Assembly: GCF_040115645.1 (NCBI RefSeq)
Contig: NC_089553.1
Span: 4,464,001 to 4,528,000 of the forward strand
Reading direction: 5' to 3'
Origin: Euwallacea fornicatus
Lineage: Eukaryota; Arthropoda; Insecta; Coleoptera; Curculionidae
DNA: 64,000 nucleotides
Below are positions 1 through 12,600 of this stretch, piece after piece. The number at the start of each line of letters is the position of its first letter. Positions within the stretch are counted from its first letter, which is position 1. The notes under the pieces are model-generated. The model was not told the DNA's origin, did no database searches, and saw only the letters and a program-made list of their open reading frames with translations. A program made the position numbers and the translations under genes.

Positions 1-932
1 CAAGCTTAGGTATCTAGTATATTGTAGATGAGTTGTTTATTCACTTTTTTAGCGCTTAAAATGGCATCTATTATTTTCTACACAGCAATGAAGTCTGTTT
101 TCACACATCACTTTAACATGTACAAAAGCTTGTACTAGAATTTCTCTACACACAGCTGTAATTCTTCTATTGAATCCTTTCAAGTCGTGACGCTGGATTT
201 TATAAACAACAGATGATTATTTAGGTCTTTGTTTGTTTATTTGTATCTGTAAATGCATTTATTTAAATATTCTACTCGTGCAAGTAACAGTAAGAATAAA
301 ATTGGAAAAAGAAACGATGGAATTCTTAAGTTTTTTTGTTCAACTATTATTTATTACTGCAAGTTTTAGTTCACGAATTATAGGCGGGTAACGGCGCTTT
401 GCAAGAAGACCTTGTTCATTTTCAACAAGACGGGGCTTTATCGCACTATTTTCTTTCTGTTAGACAATGGATAGATTTCCTGACAAACGGATCGGTCAAA
501 CGGAAGATTGAGTGGTCACCGCGATCGTCAGATTTAACACCACTGGATTTTTCCTCTGAGAGCTCCTTATATGTATTGTTTATCGAACTCCGCCTCAAGA
601 TTTGGAAGGATTGAAGAGAAAAAACAGCTGCGCGTAGGGAAATTAGAGCAGAAGCTTTTGTGAATGTCAAATTGGAGTTTGAAAAGAGGCTTTATTGCTG
701 ATTAGCAAATAATGGACAGCGTATTGGACACTTGAAACATCGATAAACAATTTCTCCACGGTACAGTTGACGCTTAAGGTTGTGTGCGTTTTGGACATAA
801 TTTTCCCTCCCCGTTTAAGATTTTAATGGTTGAGTCCACCTACGCCACAGGGTGGATGCAGTTTAATAGAAAACCGAGTTAAAGAATGTTCCCCTTGAAA
901 ATAAAACTGACGCGCTTTTGTATATTTACATA
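1..932 (+). mobile_element. Left-truncated mariner-like element with transposase remnant
   Basis: 399-720 encodes a decayed DDE transposase end: HFQQDGALSH (second catalytic Asp) and SSDLTPLDF, followed by frame breaks. Positions 130-225 and 840-930 match parts of the long inverted-repeat element at 35032-35968, including its right end (AAACCGA, CTTGAAAATAAAAC, TATTTAC). So this is a second copy, cut by the window start, that keeps transposase sequence the other copy has lost. Confidence 0.65.
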
Positions 933-1683
933 TTTCCTATAAGGACCGAAACGTCGATTGGGGTTCGTTTCCAATTTAACACGCTGTATAATTCATAAAT
1001 TTCATTTATAATTTCAAAACAAAATTCAAATTTTACCTTCCTAAGGAAACCTTCTGCTTTAAATAAGACGTGCTTGAGGACCGTTAAATTTAACGAGCAG
1101 CCATCTGCAAAAATTTAAAATTCAAACGACAACCGCATTTGCGTCTTACTATTGATCATCTGTTATTCTCAAGTTTTTATTAAAGGTTTCTTTCGAATTC
1201 AGACCTAAAATCAAATACACCATCGGCGCAAACCTCAAGGTTTTTGAGGTTCAAATCAATCAAAGTTGGAGGTATTGCTGGCGGTAGCGGGAAAGCTCGT
1301 TGTGAAGTTTTGTCGGAAGGATTCAAACATGCAAATAAATATGTATATATCAGAGCGAATAGATGAAGAAGGTGGGCCTGAAACCATGCGGCGTTGCAAG
1401 GCCCAAATTGCATTTTGCCCTGAGCCAGTTTTGTTATGGAGATCGTTTTCTCGCCATAAAGCATCGGATTTTTTGCAATTTTCCCTCGTAAACCCGTTTT
1501 TCTCCGCGACTCCACAAACTTGCGGTCGTCAGGCACGTAATGATGTTGGTCATCCCCTCTCGGTGATAATGCGTTTGTGTTTAGCGTGAATTGTAAAAAA
1601 CCAAATTCTGGCGAAATCTCATTCGACGCGTGCGATTTCTCGACTAACTTGACCCAGATTGCGCTTTTGGGAAAGACAAGGCG

Positions 1684-1712
1684 GTGGTGGGGGGGAGGGT
1701 GGGGGAGGGGGG
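1684..1712 (+). other. G-quadruplex-like tract
   Basis: Five G runs separated by one to three bases (GGTGGTGGGGGGGAGGG and onward) fit the canonical G4 pattern on the plus strand. A poly-G of about 15 follows at 2368-2382. Both are in the stac upstream intron, so the pre-mRNA would carry the G strand. Confidence 0.6.
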
Positions 1713-3231
1713 TTATCCGAAGTCAATTATTCCTGAGACACAACAACAACAACAACAAAACATTTCTTCGATCGTTGCGCTGCATTGAATTTTGACCACC
1801 CCACGCGATTATGGTCAGGGCGCCAGACTACATAATTTAATGTTCGTTAAGGGATGACGACGATTCTACGAAGACTGGAAAGTATTAATGGAAATAACGA
1901 GTGCGTGGAGGAGAAACCGATCAAGTTTAAACCGCATTGCTGACCACGCACGAAAAGATCAGTGAACCGTCTCCATATGAAGACTTCCGACCCACACGGA
2001 CATTCGGCGCATAAATAACGAAACTTGCAGGCAGCTCTCCGCGGGTCCGTGAGACATTTCGGTGGAATTTGGAAAAGTGACATTTTCCGGGTCCTTGCAC
2101 TTTTTACGCAAAAATCTTTTGTGCGCCACTGACCCAGGAACGTAAATTACATGTTCGCCATAGGCTTCCGTTTTTGTTTCGACATCTGTCACTGCCCTTG
2201 CAGTTATTATCGCTCGTGAACTGCGTTCGAACGACGTTTAAATCGTTCGATCTAACACCGGAGCGCCCTGTATATTTGCCGTTTCGCACGCTTTGCAGTC
2301 GCAATTCAATTCGGGCGATGTGCGTGGGAATCACACAATGAATTCGTTCTCGGGTCGGGAGGGGTGTGGGGGGGGGGGGGGGTGTTCGATCGTGTTTTTT
2401 TTTTTCACTTTCTTTTCGGTGAAATATTAACAATCTGATTAATTAAAGCGGGGCCCCGGCGCCGCATTAACTAACCGAAATAATTAACCGTCGCTAATGT
2501 CACAATGGATCTTTGCTGCATACGGACACGAGTTAGCGAATTTTCGTCGTTAGTTTTCGCCCAATCCCGTGTTTCTGCGCGCAAATCCGGCGCGCAGTCT
2601 GATTTATCAATACAACTCTGCGGGTTCTATAAGCTACATATTAACTCCTTTAAATATCTCTAAAAAATTAGTCTTTCGGCAATATTTAAGAAGCTTTATA
2701 AAACTATTCGGTCTGTGATAAAACGGTTCTTTTTTGTGATATCAATGTTAGACACTGTCGCCATAGGACAATACGTTGATTCGGCTGTCTTTGATTACGT
2801 ATATTATTGATATTTGAATTGTTCGTGATTATTTGAGCGCGATGGGTTGGATGTCGCTTAAAGCCCACTTGGTAAGTCGCCTTGGAAACCATCCAATTTC
2901 TAACTATTCACTTTCAGTGCTGATTAAAACTTAAATAAAAAAAATATACATATATACACTGACTTATGCGCAAAAACTTTGAGAAACGTGAGGTGGGAAA
3001 AATGGCCTGGAATTACTGAAAAATATTAAAACGTCCCTTAATTACGTAAACATGAGATCTTTGTGGTTGATTAGGTGCTGTGCACAATGCCTTCGGTACA
3101 GTACACATATTCCAGAGGAGAATTTCGTGTCCGCGGTGACGTCAGACTTGCCCCACTTCCGGCTATGAGGTCAGCTGTAAACTTTTTTCGTTTGCACCCA
3201 CATACGTAGTGATGTCGTTTCTTATGCTTCC

Positions 3232-3317
3232 CCCGAGCGAAAAACTGTACGATTCCAGACTGCGACTGTCACTTTCCGCCCACATGGGTGGAAAGTGACA
3301 GTGACTATTCGCTCGGG
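3232..3317. repeat. Nested inverted repeat (hairpin)
   Basis: Inner arms CTGTCACTTTCC (3266-3277) and GGAAAGTGACAG (3290-3301) are perfect complements around a 12-base centre that itself mostly pairs. Outer arms CCCGAGCGA (3232-3240) and TCGCTCGGG (3309-3317) are also perfect. The whole folds as an interrupted stem. Confidence 0.8.
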
Positions 3318-4598
3318 TGAAACCTGGCAACCTGATACGAAACTGATGCTGAATCAGACGACCCTAACCGTCGTGTCCTTCCTGTGCTTGATTACAAAGA
3401 AAAAGTTACTGGTGCCAGTTGCATTGATCCATCGTCCGGCACGGGGCCGTCAATCCTCCAAATGCCTGAACTAATCTGGGCCGCGTGGCTGAGTAAGCGT
3501 TTTATTTTGCGTAACTCTCCTCTACCAGCTCAAGACAGCCAAACTTTAAAAGTACCACAAGCTCTATTACCAGGACAAAACGTCGCGAACTCGTTTCTTG
3601 GGGAAGTACGCGCCTGAAGTTTCGTTCAAACGTCGCATTTGATTGGTTGGCGCCGCTGTCGCAAGATTTTCGGATAAGTCCAAGTAGTTCCGGCTTTATG
3701 CTGCACATAACGCACAAGATAATGCCCAAAAATTGCACAGAAAGTTAAAAATATACGAACGCTCGACGTTATGCAGCTTAATATTGCTTAAGTTCGACGT
3801 CGGATTCAGATTTGGAGCTGGCTTTTGCGCTCAGCGACGCGTATCATTCTCGCCAACCACTCGCGTCAAATTAAGCAGCACGATTAATTATAAAGTCTAC
3901 GTACAAGGTCTTGTCGCACATCATGAGCTTCTTCAAAGGCTATTCAAAATATTTTTTTTAAATAAGCTTGACATCTCAAAAACTAAAGGAGCTGGAAGCG
4001 AAACGGAGAACAAATCTAATACATTCACATGTCTGTCAGGAACGGAAGCTTTTTGGCAAACAGCTTATATAACTGACGTTAATTTTAACGGAAGTTTGGC
4101 CAAATGATTTCAAGACGTCCCGTATCGCGAGCCGACTTCTATACAGGGCGTCCGTTTCCGGATCTCACCAATGAGAATCTCGGTAACCGTAAAACGTACG
4201 AGGGCGGTTCGATCGAGACAAAGTCGAGCAATTTGGACTTCACGAATGTGACGTTTCAGAATTTGAAAAATTCCGACGATTTTCGGGGATGTGGGAAAAG
4301 GAGAACTTTTTAACGCTTCTTCAGCTTATTTGGGGCGATAATTCAAAATTATTAGCGCTTCTTCATTGCAACTATCCTCCTTCCGCAACGCGGGGATGTC
4401 ATGTTTGAGCTCCACCATTTTGTTTTCGGCAACCATCAATAACTTTGTTTTTTCGTATGGGCGCCATCTTAGATGTTCACATTTTTGACAGATTTTGACG
4501 GAAGCAGTAATAAATTCCACGTGGAACGAAACGACGTATTTATTTGGCCGCATTAAGTCAGGGCGTATGAACGTCTATCGTTTGTCAATTTAAGGGTA

Positions 4599-6488
4599 AC
4601 ACAGTGCGTTCGTTTAAAAACGTACCGCCCCAAACATCGTCAAAACGGAAATAAAAGTTCTTGGTGAGACGGCCTTCCAGACTGCGAGGGGGACACCTTT
4701 GACACCATCTGCGTGAACCTAATAGTCACCCCTCGCCACCCCGCAACCTCTTGAAACTTTTCAATGGCACCCCCTACCGAGTTGCACCTTATATTGTAGG
4801 TAAACAAAAATACAAAATATCGGTGTTTGAATAATATCGATTTGTCAAGGCGTTGCGGAAAAATCGAGGAAAAACTGATACCCGGATTTTCAATGCATGC
4901 AATAAATTTTCAGAATTTCTCAGATTTTTTGGCATTCCTTCCTGCTCAATATGTAAATAAAACTATGCGTTTCACGAGATGCGACACATTCCATTCATCA
5001 TTTTCAAATAGAAACTCTTTTTGTAACGATTTTACCATTTAGTATTTGTGAAATGGCGTGCGACAGTGCAACATTAACATGTCGATGAACGTGGCATATT
5101 CTGTAGAAAAGGAGTGGAAATTGTTCTAATGTATGGTGCGAATAATCCAACCCCTCGAGACTGTTGGGGGCTTCCAACGAGAATCGTCCTCGAAAAAATA
5201 TTTCTCGTGCTCACGCGAAGAGATTTCTAAAAAAATTTACGAAAACAAGGTGAGCGGCCCATTTTAAAACGGAATAAAACGAAAATATTAACGATCCTGC
5301 CACAATTGAGGTGTTGGGGCAATTTGTCGTTGGACCAACGACATCGGCGAGAAAATGGTCGTCAAACTTGGAATTTCAATTGGTTCTATTGCAAAAGTGA
5401 CAAAAATACACAAACTCCTCTCGTGCAAAATGCAAATGTGATCCCGATCGCAGATATGAGTTTCGTGAAAACACGACAGCAGCCATTGTCACCACCCCAA
5501 ATATTGTTAAAAATATCCTGTTTTTCCGATGAGTGCACAATTTATTTAAATGGTTTTGTTAACAAGCGAAATTGTCGTTATTGTTGCACACAAATTGCTC
5601 ACGTTTTTCGGGAAGGCCATACTCAGTGGCTTCAAAAATTTAATACACGGGCTGGAATACTGGGAGATACTATAATTGGACCATTATTCATCGATGGTAG
5701 CTTTAATGGTGCAGTATCCCGCAATATGTTACTAAAAGCCAATTGATCATCATGTAACAGAGGCCGCTGCTACGCAAGATGACAACGACGATTATCTGCT
5801 CAACGAGTATATTCGGCCCTTTCGAGACGATGGGGAAACGCCACATTATGTCACGCCGGTGCAATAACAGCCCGATGGCCGATATCCAGGTAGATGGATT
5901 GGGAGAGGAGCAGCAATTGAATGGCCTCCAGAGTCTCCCGATTTAACGCCCCTTGATTTTTTCTTTTGGCATTATCTTAAGCCGGTTGTTCGCAAATCAG
6001 ATCGTCGAGAAACCGATTAACTAAAAAATCGCATAATTACTGGAGACACGTTAAAAAAAAAACGCATTTGTGTTTAGGTCTAAATAGGAATCAGTTTGAA
6101 GATTTCGTAGCTTAAATATGACAAAATTACAAGTCTAAAAGCATTATTCCTACGCATTTGCTACGAGAAAATCGATGTTTTTATCCCTATTGATAAACAA
6201 CTTTAAATTGACTTTTCTTTCGTTTTTCCGCGATTTTTCGAAAACGCCTTGACAAATCGAGTTCTCTAATACAGCGCCATCTTGTGCTCTTAATAACCCT
6301 CAATATGAGATGGAACTCGGTGGGGGGTGCCGTTTAAAGTCCTCAAGTGGCGGTGCGGGGCGGCAAGGGGGCGCCATTAGGTTAACGTCGAAAGTGTCCC
6401 TCTCTCAACCAAGAACACCACCTCACTCGGTATTTTCATACGCATTTCCGTTCTTGTAATATTTGAGTGATCGAATGAACTCACTGTA
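4599..6488 (+). mobile_element. Mariner-like transposon with about 270 bp terminal inverted repeats
   Basis: Left arm 4599 to about 4870 and right arm about 6210-6488 are diverged inverted copies: terminal ACAGTG, TTCTTGGT, ACACCTTTGAC/ACACTTTCGAC, CACCGAGTT, TTGTCAAGGCGTT. A TA dinucleotide flanks each end (4597-4598 and 6489-6490), as expected for this superfamily. Between the arms, 5306-6030 encodes transposase remains: FSDECTIYLNG (first Asp), GILGDTIIGP, ETPHYV, EWPPESPDLTPLDFFFWHYL. Frame breaks and internal stops make it inactive. Confidence 0.8.
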
Positions 6489-6693
6489 TAAGTAAAGGAT
6501 AACCTCGTACTGCGCTTGCTTAAAAAAAATCATATCGCGAATGCTAAAGCGAGCTTTTTACTGAAGAGGAAATCCATATGAGTAGTCTCTCCTCAAAATT
6601 GCTTTCTAATGCGGCCGTTTGCTCGACAAAGCCCCCAAGTCCAGAAACGCACGCCCCTATTGTTTACTCTAAGAGGAAAACTTTTAATTTCAG

Positions 6694-9600
6694 AAAGAGC
6701 TTTTCACCCACAAACTAGAAAGTGACACGGGAGCGAGTCGTGAACGCAAGATGTCCGCGTCTTCGACTGCCAGCATGAAGAACAAATGGCTTAAAGCCTT
6801 TAAAAGCCTAAAAACTCCACCCCCCGAAGAAGCCAGGTACGTCCTTTAACCTCATTTATTATCCTCTTATTTCTTACCATTTTTTAATTACCGTAAAACC
6901 CTAATGGAGAGTAACGATCGTCAATTGTACAATTCCTCTTTAAAGTACCTCCATGGAAATGGAAGAAACAAATTTTTTTTTTGCTCTCTATTAGTCTAAA
7001 CATTTCACATTTCAATACGAACTGCCAGCCTCAACCCATCGATAGACAGTCACGATCAAGCCCTTCCAAACCATTCGTAGGTATTTGTCATTACCGATGT
7101 CTCTTGCAATTTCCAACCTTCAAGTTACGTACCAGCAGCTCGCTATCAGAAAAGGGATGATTTATAGCTTTTCAATGAGGCTTCAGCAAATATACCGTTG
7201 GGTGCAAAAACGAGTGCAACCGACTTCCAATAAAGAAAGTTTTTTTAGCATTATATGGAACTGAAATATTTTTCGATTAGGTGGAGAAAATTTCTAACGA
7301 TGTCGGAATGGATTTGTTTTAAATCGATCCCGAAAGGAATCGAGATTCGAAAGTTGGAGTAACGGTACGTTCCAGGATTTTGATGCTGCGTCTCCGATTT
7401 TGCCATAAAACGTGCCATTTGCAAACGTCTAATCTAAAAGTCAAAGTAGTTAATAATTCTTTTACAAGTCGGACGAAGGTAACATATCTCTACAAGTTAA
7501 TGGGGTTAATAGCTGTTCACAAGTCGAAGAAGTTAGTAATTGTTTGCAAGTGAAATTTGCAAGTCAATGAACTCAACATATGTTTACAAAATTAAGTTTC
7601 CAAATCCTGGAGTTTATAGTTGTTGCCCGCCCATCACTACACAGCGCTTATATGATACATTGCAACGTGCAACGCATTTATAACTTTAATAAACCAGATA
7701 TTAAAAAAAAAATGCTGAGGCACGTACAACTATACGTTAAAGAGGCATTTAATGCATTAATTTCGATGTTTAAATTTTTCATCCCTACGAAGCTACCCCG
7801 GCTAACTGTTTGTTTTCAAATGGAAAAGTGCGCATTGTAGTATGTCAAATGGAAGATAATTCAATAGAGGATTAGCTGTACTCAGATCTGAAGTTGTATC
7901 TACGGTGTCCATTAAGAAAAAATGGAACAAATTTCGTACCTCAAAAAGACTAAAAGTTTCACTCTTTGCTTCCTCGATCGACAATCCATTCTTGAACGGT
8001 AATAGGACGTAGAAATGCCAAATCGCCTTGTAATTTTTTTTTTTTTTAATTCATAACATTTCGGCTCCCATGAAGTTCATTAATAGCTGAATTCGGTTGT
8101 TAGACATCCACCACAGCCGGAATATCAGAAAAATGTATAGTTCGAGAAGCAAAAAATTGAAATTTTAACGTCTTCGAGGTGCGACAACGGCTCACGACCA
8201 GGTGTGTCTCATATTTAATGAAAAATATCCCGACCGGCTTTTTGACGGAGATGCCGTCTGTCAAATTAATAAAAAATTTTAACAAGCCGGAAGTGTGAAA
8301 GCTGCTCCAAAATGGAAAAGGTGTGGAACGGCAACTGGTGGCGACGCAGCACCAGACTTTCTTTTAGCTATCCACGAACAACACGTACAGTCCGGCAGCA
8401 AACTGACTGATGACGCGTCTGCAAAATCGGTGAGCAATCTTTCGAAACGAGAAAAATTTCATCCGTGCAAAATTTCCCTTGCCCAGGAGTCGACTTCTGA
8501 AGATTTGATCGCAGGACGGAATTTTGCGAATTGACGCAAAAAGGGCATTCGGGATAATGAATTCTCTTCCAGCATTTTATTTTCGGATGAAGCTACGTTA
8601 TGCTCAAATTGACCCTATTAATCGAAACAATTGTTGCCGCTGGTCTACAGATAACCTTCATTGGATGCAGACTCCGTCTGCACGACATCGGCAAGGAGTC
8701 GATGTACGGATGGGCACAATCGACCACCGGGTCATCGGTCTATTTTTCCCAAAGAGAAACTTAAGCAACGCGTCGTACTTGCGCTTATGGCAAAACGAAA
8801 CAGTTCCATCAATCGCCGCGATTTTTCCCGGCGAGAATGAGGAACGAGTAACCAATAATACTTGGTGCCGGCAAGACGGTGCAGCCTCACATTATCACAC
8901 GGCTGCGAGAGAGCGTCTTGCTGAGATTTTCCCTCGGAAATAAATGGGCAGAGGAGGCGCAACTGAGTGGCCGCCGCGATCTCCAGATTTTACCCTTCTC
9001 GATTTTTTTGGGGCCTCTTAAAAGGTTCCGTTTACAAATACGGATTGCGAAATTTAGATGATTTACATCTTAGACTCCAAACGGAACTAATAATAGGAGC
9101 TACGCTGAATATTTGCATAACAGAGCCCAAGAAACGATCGTGTCGTTGCCGAACTGTTACTAAAGTTCGATTTATTGTATAAATTTCAATTTTGTCTGAC
9201 ACAGTGTGGTGAGTTAATTTATTCCGTATAAAATCGTTTAATTTTTTTAATGAAACCGTAGTCCGATTTCAGCCCTGAGCATCCCGTTTTATCCCTTATC
9301 GAATTAAGTCCCATTTGATGTACTACGATGGGCACCTCTCCGTTTGGAAATGACAGGCTGCCAGGGTAGCTGGATAGGGGTGAAAAATTCGAACATGAAA
9401 ACGGCGCATTAAATGTCCCTTTTCCAACGAAATTGTGCGATTTTAAGCATTTTTTCAATATTGAGTTTATGAGAGTCATAAACGCGTTGTAATGGTTGCT
9501 ACGAGGGCTGTACGCTAAGTTTGATTCAGGTTCCATTTCCGACGAAATGCTTCATTGCTTTGAAAAGGCAGTTTTTTGAGCCTGGACTGAGGTATTACTG

Positions 9601-12600
9601 TCCGCCAGACAGAACGAAACAAAGCCGCCGTTCTGTTATATTATTTTATCTTTGTTTATTCCCCTTCCCGCCAAGCATTCATGCAATAAAACAAACAATC
9701 ATAAGCTGGATGACGAAACGTGATTTCAAGGAAATCTCCAGGTATTTGCATGCAATCTAGTTCCGTTATTGGACAGGAAATTCGATGTTCCAGTTTTGCA
9801 TATACACGCTGGAAGTAACCAGTGTGCATGCCTCACATTATTCTACCTAGCTAGACGAGCCCGGAATTAAAAGAAAATCCGGGGAACTCCATTTGACAAA
9901 CATAAAGAGCAGATATTGTTGCAAATTTGCAACAAAATTTAGTCGAGATTATCTCCTTTTACAGTTTAAGTCCATCGGACAACAATGGCTCATTTGGGTC
10001 TGCAGCAGAAACCTGAATTAATCAGTCCTTGTTGTTTGATCTCGTAGTATGATCATGAACGCACTCGTGACTTCGCATTTGAATGTTTCCCCGTCGATAT
10101 CGGGTGTTAACGAAAGTCACGAGGCCGGGTTATCTGTTAGATTTGTTTATGTTTACGTCATCATCGGACGTAGAGTTCCATTGAGGTGATTGGGAGCTGA
10201 AAACTTGCCGAAATCCCGATGAAAACTCCAGATAAGGTTTTAAAAATTACGCGTTTCCATCCGGAAATCCGGCGCGTTGAGCTGCGTCTGGATTCAAAAT
10301 TTCACGAAATAACGCCCCATATCCCAAATTTTTATCGCCCCAATTTCTTCCGCAGTTCCCTCGGACACATCTCGGATTTCCACTAAGGACACGGGAAATG
10401 CCTCGGTTTTCCATGATTTGGTTCACCCGAGCAATTCCGCCGGTTTCGGCCCGTAACGCCGTAGAGGCCATAGCCGGAGGTCTCGCCCCTTTCACGCATT
10501 CGATTCGACAATTTGCGAGGTTCCCCGTCAAACACCCGGAGTTGCAGCGGACAGCTCCCAAGATTTAAGGACGAACGTCCGGAAATCACGTGTGCTGATC
10601 GAAGTGACAAGTTCGCCCTCTTCGGATTGACCAAGCGGCAAAATGTCCGAAGAAAAGTGTTGGAAAACTCGCGTGAACCAAGTCTTGCCGTTCAGTTTGA
10701 AGACGTCGTGAATAATATCCCTCGTAATCGATACTCGTGCTCGTATTGAGCAAATGCTTTAATCTACGGTTCTAGGGAGGTTATTTTGAGAGGACAAAGC
10801 GTTTTCCGTTTGCCTGTGAGTTTATGATCTACGTTATACCCGTTTCAAAATTTTAAAATTCAATTACGTATAAACGGTGGATTAATGCCGTCCGATATTT
10901 GCCGTGCACGTTTTGATATTTTTAAGGTATAAATAAACACGCCATTTTCCATTAAACATATTTTTCCGCCGAAGTTAATTGGCCATTTCTAATTATTAAA
11001 ATATTAGATGGACGTTTTTATAATATAAACATTTACATGTTACGTCAGTTGGGTTGTATTTTAATCACCAGACTGCCATTATGGAGCAGTAATTTTATTA
11101 GTTAAAATCGCTCACAAATCAACCAATTATCACTACAGACTGCACGCTATGTATACAACGTCCGATCGACAGCTAATTTAATTTCGCGAAATCGTCAAAA
11201 CAGGTCAGTTCGTGCGGTCGCCACGTAAAATTTCAAAATGAAATGGCGTACGACAACACTCGCATGCCGCTACTTACCGCCCTCGAGTCCGTGCGACAAA
11301 CGCCGCTTGCCGCACTGGTGCGAATTGACCGATTTCGAACTTGAGCGGCGACGAAAACGAACGAATTTGGAGCGGAGTTAGTTGAAAATATAAAAAGTAT
11401 CGTACAATTAGCTTAACCAAATGTGAAAAGCCTCAGCTGGTTGTTACGGAAGATTGAACGCAGACCCCGGACAAAAAGTTAATTTTTTTGCCGACAACAA
11501 AAACTGGAAAATCTCATCCTCTCAAAATATTTCCTATAACACGGAAAATCTTTCCTGCAAAAAGGTCTATTTCAATTTAGTGTCCTTCGGACCCGCTCCC
11601 TTTATTACGTCTGACCCTCTGCGACGTCGTTTCCTGGATATATCTCGTTCAAGTCTGACTTGTGGGAAAAATTTCATTTCGCAAGAATTCGAACGAAAAT
11701 CGCATATGCCCTGATCACCTCCACCTCAAAATTTCGCAACTACGTAAATTACGGAAATTTTTGTTGCAAGAATAATTTCAATTTCAATTCAAAATCAATT
11801 TCATTCTCTATCTATCTGCGATAATCAATTGCAACGGATGAAACGGCCGCAAAGCAAACTCGCTTGCAAATTTCCATTTTGGAATTTCGTTACTTATTTC
11901 ATATTAATTGTTCCGGTTTAAATTAGCGCTGGAAATCGCCCATATCTCAACATTCATCTAGTTTCTCTGGTTTAATTGAATTCGACATGTGGAGCCTCAT
12001 GGGTAATTTTTTTAAATCGTTAACTCCTAGAGGCAAAGAATGGCGTCGTGCAAAGTGTCCCCGGACAGAGCGCCGCAAACTCAATTGTGCATCAGAACGA
12101 TCACGACGTCCTACATGTGAAAACGTCACGAGAACCTCATATGAACGTCGAGAGGCGCTCGGTTTCTGCCGTGCGAGGTGTGAGAGGTTGATTCCTGAGG
12201 GTGGTTTTTCGTTGATATTTTCGAAATTTTTTTATATCAATCGATGAAGTTTGATGCTTTATTGTGATTTTTCACGCCCTTTCTGAATCCGTATAAAAAT
12301 TCCCACATTTCGCCATGGGCGGGTAATGCTGGGGGCTATTCTTCGTTGGGATCCCGAAAGGCCTCACAAAGTTGCAATTAAGTGCAAAATATCTTTGACT
12401 TGTCCCGAAACGGTTCGAAAATGTGAATGAAAAGCCATTGTCCTTCCTTCGGCAACCAACTTTTCCCACCCTGTATATTGAAAATGAGGCGCTGTTCGAC
12501 ACACGCCTATGTGAAATGTTCGTCATACTTTGGCACCTAGAATGCCCAGTCGGATTTGTGACACTATGTTTAGGGACACCTTGTATACCGGCAGGGGAAT

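Larger units (their letters stand above)
933..4598. other. stac upstream intron, no gene recognised
   Basis: This stretch lies before the first visible stac exon and reads as intron. ORFs of up to 124 codons occur but none resembles a protein family. It holds G-rich tracts (1684-1712, 2368-2382), a short AAC microsatellite near 1741-1757 and a strong hairpin at 3232-3317. Confidence 0.5.

Noticed and set aside
6750..6752. ATG 6750 (MSASS) as the stac translation start
   Set aside because: The frame is open back to a good acceptor at 6691-6693, so the exon is probably internal; the ATG could still serve a short isoform.
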